The notes below the pieces were generated by a model. The model did no database searches. It had not been told where the DNA came from and was given only the letters and a program-made list of their open reading frames with translations. From positions 186,001-250,000 of the forward strand of contig NBBA01000016.1 in the NCBI GenBank assembly GCA_002794785.1: a stretch of DNA of 64,000 bases. The letters are read 5' to 3'. The translations under genes and the position numbers were made by a program. Source of the stretch: Coniferiporia sulphurascens (Eukaryota > Basidiomycota > Agaricomycetes > Hymenochaetales > Hymenochaetaceae). Every line of letters begins with the position of its first letter. The first letter of the stretch is position 1. Shown here one piece after another: positions 42,349-52,618 of this stretch.

Positions 42349-44105
42349 GTGTTGGCCCTTGGACTTGTATTCCTGCCTCCTGTTCTGGGTGGAAACCATG
42401 ACCTGGTCCCCCACTTGGAAATGGTCATCCGGAGCCCGGTGTTGGTTGGCATGGTGTGCCTGTCGGGTCTTGGCAGCCAGAAGTGAGTCCTGTGCATCCA
42501 GGATGTCCCAGTGGAGCTGTTGGATCAGTTCCATCGCCCGGACTGTCTCCTCCCCCTCTGGCGGGTCCCCGCTGGATGGTACAAGTGGTGGAATGAGCGG
42601 GGGGAGTGTCCGGACCTCAGGTAGAAGGGGGTGTATCTGGTGGATGCATTCTTCGTGTTCATAATAACAAAGCGGACCTTTGGAAGTGCCTTCACCCAGT
42701 TCCACTGATTCCAGTCAACATGGAATCAGAGTATCTGGTTCACTGTCTTGTTAGTCCGCTCACTGGCCCCATCGGTCTCCGGGTGAAATGCGGTAGACAT
42801 CTTCAGTTTAACTCTGGTGAGCTTATGTAAGGCTTTCCAGAACTGGGACACAAAGAGCTTGTCCTGGTCCAAGATGATTTCCAGTGGGAGGCCATTTTTG
42901 CAGTACCATTCATTGAAGAAAATGACTGCAAAGGCCTCTGCTGACATGTCCATGCATATGGGAACTATCCGGATGTCTGCGGACCCCATCCTGTCCGTCA
43001 TGGTAACAATCCCATTAAATCCCCCATCCTCTGGGAGTGGGCCAATGAAGTCAATCGCCACACTGTCGAACCGCTTGTCCGGCACTGGCAAAGGGTGGAG
43101 CGGCCCCGCCGGCTTCGTGGTCACACTCTTGTGCCTCTGGCACTCTGGAAAGCTGGGTACATAGGCTCCCTCGAGGTCCCGTCACATTCTGGGCCAGTAA
43201 TACACATCCCAAAGCGATTCATAGCTCTTTTTGGGTCTGAAATGGCCCAGGGAATCATGAGCAAGGCAATAAAGAGATTCCCAAATGTCCCCCTTCTGTG
43301 GGATTACCAGTCGGGTACCTACATAGAGTAGGTCTCCTTCGGAGCGAGCCCCCTCTATGCTACCCAGATTGCGGAGCAGCTTCTGGCACCACTCATCCTC
43401 TGCATAGCCCTCCCGGATTTTTCCCAGTAGCTCCGGGTCGCTAGCGATGGTAAGGATGGCCCCCACCGGCTCGGACTTGGGCAGGATGGGGCAATGTGCC
43501 AGTCCAATTGCCGCAACCTTGGTCGCAGCCCTAATTCTGTCAGGGTAATGTGACATCGCATCGGCCATGGTGTTATCCTCCCCTTTGACATAGTGGAGAG
43601 CATAATTGTACTGGGAGAGAAACTCAGACCATCGGGCTTGTCTCCTGGACAGGTCTCACTGTCCCTGGAAATACTGGAGAGTCCGGTGGTCTGTGTGCAC
43701 CTCGAAATGGACTCCCAGGAGATAAACCCGCCATTTCTTGAGAGCCCAGACAATAGCCAGGAGCTCCTTCTCATGCACAGGATAATTCCACTCTGTGCTA
43801 TTGAGTTGGCAGGACTCAAAGGCGACTGGCCGGGCTGATTCCCAGGTCTGCCCGATGCTCAGCACAGCCCCAGTCCGAAGGTCACTAGCATCAGTTGTCA
43901 CATAGATAGTCTCGTTGGACTCATGGTCAACAGTAGTGAGGCAGTCTCGGCCCGTAACCAGTTCCTTGATCTTGTCAAATGCATGCTGGTGCTCTGGAGT
44001 CCATGTTGGAAAATTACGATCAAACTCCTTGCATGTGAGTGGGGTGAGTACTGCTGTATACTCTGCTAGCTGAGGTAAGAATGCTGCAATGTACCGGACC
44101 ATTCC
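42349..44105 (-). pseudogene. gypsy RNase H and integrase
   Basis: RNase H lies at 44,105-43,656 (TTDASDLRTGAVLS, HEKELLAIVWALKKWR, HTDHRTLQYF). The DAMSHYPDR link and the integrase zinc-binding region follow at 43,568-43,182 (HDSLGHF). The catalytic core is at 43,124-42,726 with the first Asp in VAIDFIGPLP, the second in a LDQDKLFVSQFW block and the Glu in HPETDGASERTNK. TGA codons at 43,656, 43,182, 42,726 and 42,346 fall at places where Arg is expected. A frameshift lies between about 42,560 and 42,660. Confidence 0.88.
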
Positions 44106-44665
44106 TGTTAAGCTCAATGGTTACACGGTGATTGACATCAGGGCTTCCTGATCGTCGAGGCTGATGGTTACGGCAATGGGGCTTCCTAGATGTCGTAAGT
44201 CGAAGGTGATCGTCGGCGGGGCTTCCTGATCGACGATGTGGACGCGAGGTGCTTCTTAGCAGTGTCGGGTTACGATGAAGCGACTAATGGCCAAGAGGCA
44301 CACAGTAGACTGGTGGTAGCAGATAATGGGCTTGTATGAACAAAGAGCACAAGCTTAGGGCTTGTGCTACTGAAGTTACATGCTTATATGCTACTCTATG
44401 TGTTTACTACTGTAGCGGCCTGTGTAGGGTAGTTTACCAGACTATGGAAGGTCATGGAAACCCAAGGAATGCCTTGGTAATACAAGTAGGGCTATCAGTA
44501 AGCAAAGCACATCATGATGGTGCAATAAGGCGTCATCATGGTGTCTTATGGCACAAGGCGAATAATGATGAGTAAGGCAGAGAAATGGGGGAGGTGCGCT
44601 GACTGATGATGATGAATAGGAAGTGAGTCAGCGCAGTAAGGTGAAAGTAAAGGAAAATTGTAACA
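44106..44665 (+). repeat. Solo LTR F1 between gypsy RT and RNase H
   Basis: 560 bp from TGTTAAGCTCAATGG to TTGTAACA with the duplication ATTCC at 44,101-44,105 and 44,666-44,670. The gypsy frame rejoins across it. Confidence 0.95.
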
Positions 44666-44670
44666 ATTCC

Positions 44671-46776
44671 CAGAAAGGCCCGGACATCCTGGGTATGCAT
44701 TGGGGTAGGCCATTCGGTGACCTGAAGGGCTTTGCTTGGGTCTGCTTCAATTCCCTGCTCTGAGATGACATGTCCCAGAAACATCACTTCAGAGCAGAAG
44801 AGGTTAGTCTTCTTGGGTGAGCAGTACAGGTTTGCAGCCCGCATAGCTTCCAGGACCATCGAAACTCGGACCCAGTGCTCTTCGATGTTGTCAGACCAGA
44901 TAATTATGTCATCCAGATAGACATGACACACTTTTCCAATGAGGTGCTCCAATGCCCGGAACATGTGCCACTGGTGAGTAGCTGGCACGTTGCAGGTCCC
45001 CATTGGCATTACAAGCCATTTGTAAAGTCCGAAGGGGGTGGTCATGGCAGTGTACTGGATGTCATCTGGGTGCATGTGGGTCTGGAAAAAGGAGTTGGTC
45101 ATGTCTATCTTCCCAAAGATCTTGGCCCGACCACAATCACTCAGGATATCGTCAATCCGGGGCAGTGGAGTCCGGTCTCAGACTGTTAAGCTCAATGGTT
45201 ACGCGGTGATCGACGTCGGTGCTTCCTGATCGTCAGAACTGATGGTACGGCAACGGGGCTTCCTAGATGTTGTAAGTCGAGGGGGATCGTCGGTGGGGCT
45301 TCCTGATTGGCGATGTGGACACGGTGGGCTTCTATAGCGAGTCGGGTTACGACGAAGCGACTATTGGCCAAAAAGGCACACAGTAGACTGGTGGTAGCAG
45401 ATAATTGGCTTGTATGAACAAAGAGCACAAGCTTAGGGCTTGTGCTACTGAAGTTACATGCTTATATGCTACTCTATGTGTTTGCTACTGTAGGGTCGTG
45501 TATTAGTATGTTTACATGACTATGGAAGGTCATGGAATCCCAAGGAATGTCTTGGTAATACAAGTGAAGGTATCAGTAAGCAAAGCACGTCATGATGGTG
45601 CAATAAGGTGTCATCATGGCATCTTATGGCGCGAGGTGGGATATGATGAGTAAGGTAGAGAAATGGGAGAGGTGCGCTGACTGATGATGACGAAGATGAA
45701 GTGAGTCAGCGCAGTAAGGAAGGGTAAAGGAAAATTGTAACACAGACTGTATTGGCATTAAGGGCCCGGAAATCCCCTACCAGACGGGGTAATGCCATTG
45801 GGTCTGCCTTTGGAATGAGGAAAGCAGGTGATGCATATGGGCTGCTCGACCAATGAATTCATCTGGCGTCCTCATGCTGCTTCAGGAGGATTTGCCAAGC
45901 CTCCTGATACTTCTTTGGACAGGAGTATGTGCAAGCATTCATGGTCAGGGTTGCATCCTTGAGCTTAATGCGATGGAACACATCCTGGGGGAGTTCCCAG
46001 AGGTGTGGGATATCTGCCGGGAATCAATCCTGATACTTCTCCTTCATCTTAGCATCCTCTTGCACAAGAGATTCCTGATAAGCAAGCACCTGGATACATT
46101 GATGTATCTTCAGCATGGTGGTGGCTGGCTTGGGAACTGGTTGGGTGTGTGCTGGGGCTGACTTAGGTGTTGGGATATTGAAGGAGAGCTGGGGTCCACG
46201 CAAGGGAGCAAAGTCCAGCAACTTAGGAGTACCCCCTCCCTCATGACGAAGGACCTGCTCTGCCGGAATTTTGGCTGCTCCGGCAGGGTGGGGAAGGGAA
46301 CTCAATAGATTGTACCCACAGGTCTTATCTATCAGGGTACGATCAGCCACGTCCAGGACAAGGTTGTTGTGGGAAAGGAATGGGATTCCAAGGATTAACT
46401 GAGTACACAATCTAGGCGCCACCTTCACACGTACAGTCTTAGAAACCCATTTCCGGTCCAACGACCACACCTTTAGCTTCACCCACTCCGTGAACACAAT
46501 TTCTGCCCCTTCTGCTTCAATCACCAAGGATGCAGACTCCAGACGTGGGAGCTTTCTCCGGCAGAGTCCAAGCTGCTCAACAAGGTCCGGTCTAATCAGA
46601 ACTGTGACACAGCCATGATCAATTAGGGGTTGGACCGGCGCAGAGGGGGAAGTAGTGGAGCGGGCAGCAATACAATGGGGAAGGAAATGGGGCTCGGAAA
46701 AGTGCACGTACTTGGTGTTGGAGGTGGTGGAGTCTTCATCCTCCTCCTCTAGTCCGGAGGCCCCCTGGGCAAGCAC
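44671..46776 (-). pseudogene. gypsy protease and reverse transcriptase
   Basis: The segment 46,776-46,027 includes the retropepsin-like domain (PLIDHGCVTVLI, in which the usual DSG/DTG is DHG, and LILGIPFLSHNN). The RT starts after TGA at 46,024-46,026. Its N-terminal blocks include SSPYASPAFLIPKADP and DFRALNANT, broken by TGA at 45,859. A solo LTR lies at 45,184-45,742. The RT then continues with KIDMTNSFFQ, TPFGLYKWLVMP and the active site YLDD near 44,900. The DHG in place of DTG/DSG may mean that protease activity was already lost. Confidence 0.86.
45184..45742 (+). repeat. Solo LTR F1 inside the gypsy RT
   Basis: 559 bp with the duplication CAGAC at 45,179-45,183 and 45,743-45,747. It lies only 518 bp from the other F1 LTR and in the same orientation. 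Different duplications show two separate insertions. Confidence 0.95.
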
Positions 46777-46953
46777 AGCGATGGGCTCGGCCTTCAGGCG
46801 CTTGTCCCCAGTGGCCCTACTTCCACCTGAGGAATTTGAGGAACCTGCCCAGGCAGTGGCGGCCAGGGCTGGAGTGAGTGGGGTGTAGTCCTTGGCATAA
46901 ACAGGACCATTTGGGCAAGAAGACCCTATGTGTCCAGCATAAAAGCGATGGCA

Positions 46954-48223
46954 TCAGAAACATCCCTGGTGTTCCTGGAGCAAGGTCTGCTCTGCTTTGG
47001 TGAGCTTGGGGGCATAAGGACTGGTTTTCCCCCCAGGGTTCCCTGTCCTCTTTGCTGGCTTGTGTCCAGACTGGGAACCTTCGGAACGGGAAGGGCGTCC
47101 TTCGGCTGCCCTCCTTCGGGCACAGTCAGCCTGGACCGCTTCCTCTGAGGCCTTACGAATGCGAGACTCATTGTAAGTCCGGCACTCATCCAGGTTTTTG
47201 ATGTGGAACATCCACTCACAGACCCAGATGTGGTCAATGACTGGCTCAGGCTTGATGGAGGCAGTTGGAGGGGTATTTCCGGCGGCCTTGGCAGCTGCTA
47301 CAGCTGCATCATGCAGCCGAGTCTGCTCAGAGAGTGTGGGCATGAGGACCAGTGGGTGGAAGTGGAGTTGGTGCTGGAGGTCCGGGTGCATGTTGGCCTC
47401 CAGGAACTCAAGGAGTCGGGCTGAGGAGAGCCGGGATGCATTGGGCAGTATTGCATTCTGGGTGGCAACCTCCAGCTGCCAGTCCCAGAAGATGGAGGTC
47501 CCCTGCCGAGAGGACAGGAGCTTCTGGCGCTCTGTCGCTTCCCAATCCACTGGAAGGGCTTCGGCATAGAGCTCATCCATGAACTTTGGCAGGGTCAGGG
47601 AATTGAGTCGGTGATAGTCATTGACATACTATTCCCAGAATCGGGGATCCATCAACCCTCCGGCCACCATTGCAATGATCTTATCATCCGCCACCAATTT
47701 CGCCATCTGGTATGAGAGGGCTGCTCCCTGCCATTGGCGAAGGGTCTGGATGCTTGGATCACCCGGAGTGAGTATGGGGCACTTGGTAGGACCTGCCCAT
47801 TCGACCACCAGAGTCCGTCCGGAGGTCTGGATAAGTGAGGTCATGGCTATTGAGATGGGCTCATTCTCTGATGCTGTAGAGTGGTCTGAGGCAGATGATC
47901 GAGTAGATGGGCTGGAAAGTCCGGACTCAGAGTCGGAGAGTGGTGGGAGTGTTGGGGAGCTAAAGATAGACTCCGGAGGTACTGGTTGGGCATGGGAAGT
48001 GGCGGACTCATGCCACTGGTACAGGCTGTCACAGGCTCAGGTTTGTGGGTGAGGTCTGGGAATTTTGTAACTGGGATTTTGACCAGGGTTCTGACCTGAT
48101 CAAAGGTGGCTGGGCTGGGCTGGGATCATTGGGATCGCTTTGAATTGTGAAGCCCGAGAAGCTGGGAAGACCTGTTAGGCGCTGGGATGCTGTACAAGTC
48201 CTGTGGGTCCGGGGATCATTCAA
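46954..48223 (-). pseudogene. gypsy gag
   Basis: A Ser/Pro-rich N-terminal part (48,223-48,029 and following) leads to the gag core at 47,844-47,629. A TAG follows, then the C-terminal gag at 47,580-46,954, with a Lys/Arg-rich tail. The CCHC knuckle CF*CHRFYAGHIGSSC spans the TGA at 46,954-46,956, where the missing residue is most simply Arg (CGA to TGA). The first part needs at least one frameshift that I could not place exactly. Confidence 0.8.
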
Positions 48224-48332
48224 TCGGCGGGATCAGAGGGTGAGTACTGTCGGAGTAGTGTGTAGGGCTTCGGACTTGGTTCCCTGGCACATACAACAGC
48301 GTAGAAATGCTCTGTCGATTTCAAAAAAAAAG

Positions 48333-48658
48333 TGGAAGCCAACCAGGAGTTGGCAACACTAAAGTTCAGCCTAGGACAGAAAGGACAAAGGTGTCTTTGT
48401 TGCTGTCAGATAGACTGAGGCAACAAAGGCACGGAAAGCAAATGGGAATAGCAAGGGAATTATGTAAGCGTAGATCTGTACAGTCCAGAGGAAATACAAT
48501 CATGTGACCATCAGTCCGGTGCATCAGGTGACAGCCCGGTGTGTCATGTGACTGACAACCCGGCGTGTCATGTGACTGACAACCCGGCGCATCAGGTGAT
48601 GTCCGGACCTGGTGGTCTCCAACAGATGGGCATCGGAGTAGTAAGCCCTGGGCTTACA
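48333..48658 (-). repeat. 5' LTR of the gypsy element
   Basis: 326 bp (TGGAAGCC...GGGCTTACA on plus). It has extra tandem units of about 21 bp around 48,540-48,595 that the 3' LTR lacks and no copia insertion. Just inside it the coding strand continues with a run of T rather than an obvious tRNA 3'-end complement, so the primer site is unclear. Confidence 0.93.
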
Positions 48659-49152
48659 CACAGGCTGTCAGGGGGACTTTTGTGTGTACACAAAAATAAT
48701 TTCCTGAAGATCCTCTACATCAATTGGGGGTGTCAGGGGGTGTCACAGAGGGGTGTGCCAAAGTTCCAGGAACATCAAGGGGGGGAGGGGGGCATGGAGG
48801 ACCACAGGAACAATGGGGAACACCAGATGATCTGGAGTTCTAGGAATACAAGGGGAACATGGGGAATGCCAAGAACTGAATTGGAGCTTCAGGAAATGTT
48901 GTTGCTACTGCTATTATGCATGAGGAACAAATGCTGGTGCATATGGTCTGGGAATGCTCTTCTACTTAACACAAATGTGTGCTCTTCACCACAAACAAAA
49001 CCTAGCCTGGTGGAATTGGAACCCTTAATTTGGTTTGGTTCTGCCCCTGATTTGGTTGTTTCCAAACAAAACTTTGGCAACACTAGTCATTGCTATCATT
49101 GATAATAGTTTTTATTAGTATTTCCACATACTGGTATTAGTGTTGCTAAACT

Positions 49153-49179
49153 TAACCCTAACCCTCAACCCTAACCCTG
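49153..49179. repeat. Interstitial telomere-like repeat
   Basis: Four CCCTAA-type units (TTAACCCTAACCCTCAACCC and following CTAACCCTG) with one irregular unit. TTAGGG is the usual telomere repeat of filamentous fungi. The tract is too short to be a functional telomere. Confidence 0.75.
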
Positions 49180-49789
49180 AGATAGATATAGCCAGAAACA
49201 CTTATAACCTTTTTCAATTCAGCTACAAGCATGTACCAACTGCCTGGAGACCTTAGTTTTGATCTTTGTTTCTTGCTCTTCTACAAACATGCTGTCAGCT
49301 GAGCACTTTGAGCTCTGCCATGTGATCCAGTCTGGCATACAGTTTTGAAGTATCCTTAACTATCTTCTCAATTCTTGCTCTTATCACTGCCTTTCACAAG
49401 TCCAAATTTCTAGTCTTTGTGGTATCAATATTATCAGTGCCAGAACTGCCATCCTTGATTCCCTGCTGATATTTGAATGTGCATGCCTAGTGGCTCTTAG
49501 GGGTTAAAGATTTAAGTTGTCTTTATCAAGCCAACTTGAGGTCTGACACTAAGATATGCCATCTAGTAGGCTACATATTTGTTTTCACTGCTTTACTACT
49601 ACTAAAGACTTGATACATTGAGTGCTGAGAGTTTATTTAGTTAAATACAGTTATGTTGCCACTCAATGAACTGTGTATTTGATCCTAGTAGCTGAGTTGG
49701 TATTTGGATAGATTACATTAAACCCAGCTTACATCTGAAACTGGCATGTACTACAAGTCTCTACTGTACAGTGGTCTACATCTACAGCA

Positions 49790-49978
49790 CCCATATTATT
49801 ATGGTGGCTGATCCCAATGTAGTAACATGTGACTGATTATTGATTACCATGTGACTGCTAACCATGTGCACATTTGTCAGGAATCCAAATGCAGTAAGTC
49901 AAAAAAATAATGACAGGAAAAAGAAATTAAAGTATGGAAAATGATAAGAAAACTGAGGGGATTCCTGACACTGACACC
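49790..49978 (-). repeat. F3 LTR fragment
   Basis: Read on the minus strand it starts TGTCAGGAATCCCCTC and follows the first 180 or so bases of the solo LTR at 36,990, including the internal GGATTCCTGACA and the AATCAGTCAC block. Beyond about 49,790 similarity is lost. No matching duplication was found. Confidence 0.75.
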
Positions 49979-50467
49979 CCTAGTTGGAATTGAGGATCTA
50001 CAGGAAATTATTTTTGTGTACACACAAAAGTCCCCCTGACAGCCTGTGACAGGTCAAGAATTGGTCACCCAATGTGTGCACACATCTGGCTGCTTGTGTA
50101 CACACATTGCACCCACACAGGCAAAAGAATGGCTGCAACATGTGCCCACACATGCTCATTGTGTGGGCACACACAGTCCTTGCATGTACACACAGGCTTG
50201 TGTGGCCCACTGAGTTTTTGGGCCTCACTAGGCTTAACTTTTACAGGAAAAGATAAGCCTAAGAGGGGTCTGTTAAAGGGTTGCCTGAAGTGTCCCCTCC
50301 AGGCATCCCTGCAAGCTCCTTGACCTTTTATAGGGTGTTATTTAAGCAAGGAAAGGGTGGAGTCTGCAAGATTTTTGTAACACCAAACTCCAACATGACC
50401 AGGGTGCAAACTTATTGTTTTACAGAATCCTCTACCTAAAGGTATTGAGGACATGTCAGTAATTACA

Positions 50468-51109
50468 TTATATTTCCCAGGGCTTCCTCCGTAAAGTCTC
50501 ATTTGATGAACTTGGTGCCTGCACCTGGTGAAATATGTCAAAATATGTAATTGTTGAATCACAATCATTGTATTTCGTACATGTATGCCTGCTGGAATAG
50601 TTTCGTTATTCGGTATAAGGTGTGTCTGTCCCGACTCGATTAATTTGGATATCTCAGCAAGTGAGAGCTCGTGCTGCCCATCATTGTCCGCTTCGGATGC
50701 ACCTGCTTCCAGCTGTTCTTTAGCCAGCGTATTCTTTACGGGATTCTGTAATAAGCCGAAACGAAGAGAGGATTGAATCTCCTCCCATGGGATCTTCTGG
50801 TTTGTGACACTGGCCAAATAACGAAAAATCAATTTAGCGGGTGGACAGGGACATTCTTGTGCGACCCGCACGACCCAACAAATCATCGTACCTGGAAAAA
50901 TAGAATGCCTTGGCGCGACCAATGACACTTTCTTGGTGCATATCATCCGCCCCATTTGTACGCGCAGACTCCAGGATCCTCAAAAGCCCATCCTTGAAGA
51001 GGATTAGCAAACTCGCTAGCTTAGACGAGTCAATAAAGATGTAGATAGTTACTTGAAAAACTTGATCAGTATCAAAGGGGTATGCAAAAAACTGTTCAAG
51101 GATGCTCAT
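50468..51109 (-). CDS. PEX39: PEX39-like peroxisomal import factor (KPWE protein)
   Basis: Four exons (51,109-51,053; 50,992-50,892; 50,809-50,581; 50,524-50,468) with GT-AG introns of 60, 82 and 56 nt give 147 residues. The N terminus has a YPFDTD motif followed by a short helix and FYFS. The centre has LAEISKLIESGQ followed by IPNNETIP, and the protein ends in a basic patch with the KPWE motif (RRKPWEI). This combination is the signature I know from the small PEX39 family, which assists PEX7-dependent peroxisomal matrix import; the assignment rests on motifs only. It is the first gene next to the transposon island and is divergent from the F-box-like gene, with 131 bp between the two starts. 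Confidence 0.7.
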
Positions 51110-51240
51110 AATAGCGCTTTGGTCTCTCCACTGTGATTTGTGCGGAATTGACGATGTCCGTGTCGACTAGGGTGGTGGAAGATAGTTGAACCGTGACGGT
51201 CAGCCGCCAATGACTAAGCGCGCGTTATTCGAAACGAGTG
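51110..51240. promoter_or_regulatory. Shared upstream region of the PEX39-like and F-box-like genes
   Basis: 131 bp between two divergent start codons. It must contain both core promoters and 5' UTRs. I see no clear TATA box. Confidence 0.5.
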
Positions 51241-52429
51241 ATGGTCCGGATGGCTGAAAACCAACACTCAGAAGAAATGGTTCTTCCTATCCCGCTAGAG
51301 CTTGTCCTACGCATAATTACTATTGTTCTGGACGACACGCCCCGAAATCCCCTTCCCCTTCTTCTGGTTAATTCTGTCTTTCTTAGCTTGAGTTTATCAG
51401 TTCTTCACACCGAATTACGGTTCTCATCCGTCCGCCAGCTGGAGGCATTTAAACGTGGGTGCGATAGCTTGGTGTATCATCCTCGTGTCTTTGCGGTCTC
51501 TCTTGCGGGAGGCACTGCAGATTACCGCCTGTTCAAACTTCTTCACAATGTCGTAGAGCACGTGTTAGATATCATACCGTCGCCTCATCCAAACAAGCGA
51601 CGATTAAGTCTTCGGCGCATACAATTTTGCTTGAACTCGCATATGTTTGACCCTAATTGTGGGTATCTGTACCAGGCACTCAGCATCGTGGAGTATGTTA
51701 TATTTGCCCTCAAAATTTTCGTAGTTGCTCAATTGACCCTTAATATGAAGCCCCGAGGAATTTGTCTGGACAGGTCCGGATCCGGGACATCACTTCTCCA
51801 TTGCAGTACGTGGGCTTTATTTGCTGCTCTGATGAAAACCTAACCAACCATGTATTCCTCCGCACGGGCAGATCGTGCCCGAGGCTGTCACCCACCTTTT
51901 GCGGGCGCTTCGAACATGGACAAATCTACGCTACTTAAAATTGACAAACTTATCTCTCCCACCACTTCCCGATAGACGGCATGCGCATCCTTTCGCCTGT
52001 GCACTGGGTGTTGTCGGGGTCGAGTGTCCACATCCACCCGACGATGGTAATACATCGGACTCACCGAAATATCAATCATCCGATTTACTTAAACCACTAT
52101 CTCATCTCCGTAACGTATACCTTGGTCAAATCACATTTCTTGACCCCGTGGAGATTACGATTATCGCATGCGCTCATGAGCTTTCGTCTCTCAATTCCAT
52201 ACGGGTCGTGGATGCGTATGAAGGGAGCATCTGGGGTCCACGCGTCCGTTGTGCCGACATCGAAAAAGCGATTGCGACTCTGCCTTCCTGCCCGCCTTGT
52301 GAATCATGTGAATCCAACATTTTGTCGAGAGAACACATCCAACGTGCCCGGACGCTTGTGTCTTGTGAGGCACTCACAGAACGAATTACAGGGGGAGATC
52401 GTATGGATTATGCCGCGAGCATCCCATAA
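51241..52429 (+). CDS. F-box-like protein, basidiomycete type
   Basis: Exons 51,241-51,692, 51,751-51,805 and 51,872-52,429 (GT-AG introns of 58 and 66 nt) give 354 residues in one frame. The N terminus (LPIPLELVLRIITIVLDD, then LLLVNSVFLSLSLSVLHTEL) fits an F-box-like helix pair. The rest has short Leu-rich segments (LKLTNLSLPPL, LRNVYLGQITFL) but no clear domain. Mushroom genomes contain many such proteins; the F-box would dock to SKP1 in an SCF ubiquitin ligase, but substrates are unknown. The start could also be the second ATG at 51,250. The gene is convergent with MRE11. Confidence 0.75.
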
Positions 52430-52618
52430 ATACCCAAATAGCATCAATTATAGAGGAGACATTTTCAAGGAGTAAGCGCTTGGAGGTCAGTCCAGCAGCA
52501 ATTATATGACGAGGTATACTGAATTTCGAGTGGTCAGTCCCGATGGCTATTAAAGACCGGAAGTCGGATCAACCATCGCTATCACTGTTTACGTCGACCT
52601 GTAGTACTTGATTATTAC
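52430..52618. other. Convergent 3' intergenic region
   Basis: 189 bp between the stops of the F-box-like gene and MRE11. It should hold both polyadenylation regions. I see nothing else. Confidence 0.6.

Larger units (their letters stand above)
41248..48658 (-). mobile_element. Chromodomain Ty3/gypsy retrotransposon, complete but decayed
   Basis: It is flanked by the exact 5-bp duplication CACAG (41,243-41,247 and 48,659-48,663). From 48,658 down: 5' LTR, gag with a knuckle, protease, RT, RNase H, integrase, chromodomain, polypurine tract, 3' LTR. Removing three nested solo LTRs leaves about 6.0 kb. Integrase after RNase H gives the gypsy order, and the C-terminal chromodomain places it in the chromovirus group, whose chromodomain steers integration to particular chromatin. 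It carries eight TGA stops at Arg positions, one TAG and one frameshift. Confidence 0.95.
48664..50467. other. Repeat-rich spacer between transposon island and genes
   Basis: No supported gene. It contains a sequence block at 48,664-48,740 that recurs inverted at about 49,975-50,090, an interstitial telomere-type repeat (49,153-49,179), an F3 LTR fragment (about 49,790-49,978), and GT/AC-rich stretches of TGTGTACACACA type near 50,070-50,200. Open stretches such as 48,539-49,102 show no motif and overlap the LTR. Confidence 0.6.

Noticed and set aside
44106..45742. The two F1 LTRs as the pair of one small LTR element
   Set aside because: Each has its own different 5-bp duplication, and the 518 bp between them is gypsy reverse transcriptase.
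48540..48600. Short tandem units considered as a CRISPR-like array
   Set aside because: Only a few degenerate units without regular spacers, inside an LTR of a eukaryotic element.
48539..49102. 187-codon plus-strand open frame
   Set aside because: It starts inside the gypsy LTR, crosses the target duplication and has no recognisable motif.
50072..50323. Cys/His-rich 83-codon frame resembling a zinc protein
   Set aside because: The Cys and His codons come from a CACA/TGTG-rich simple sequence; overlapping frames show the same bias.
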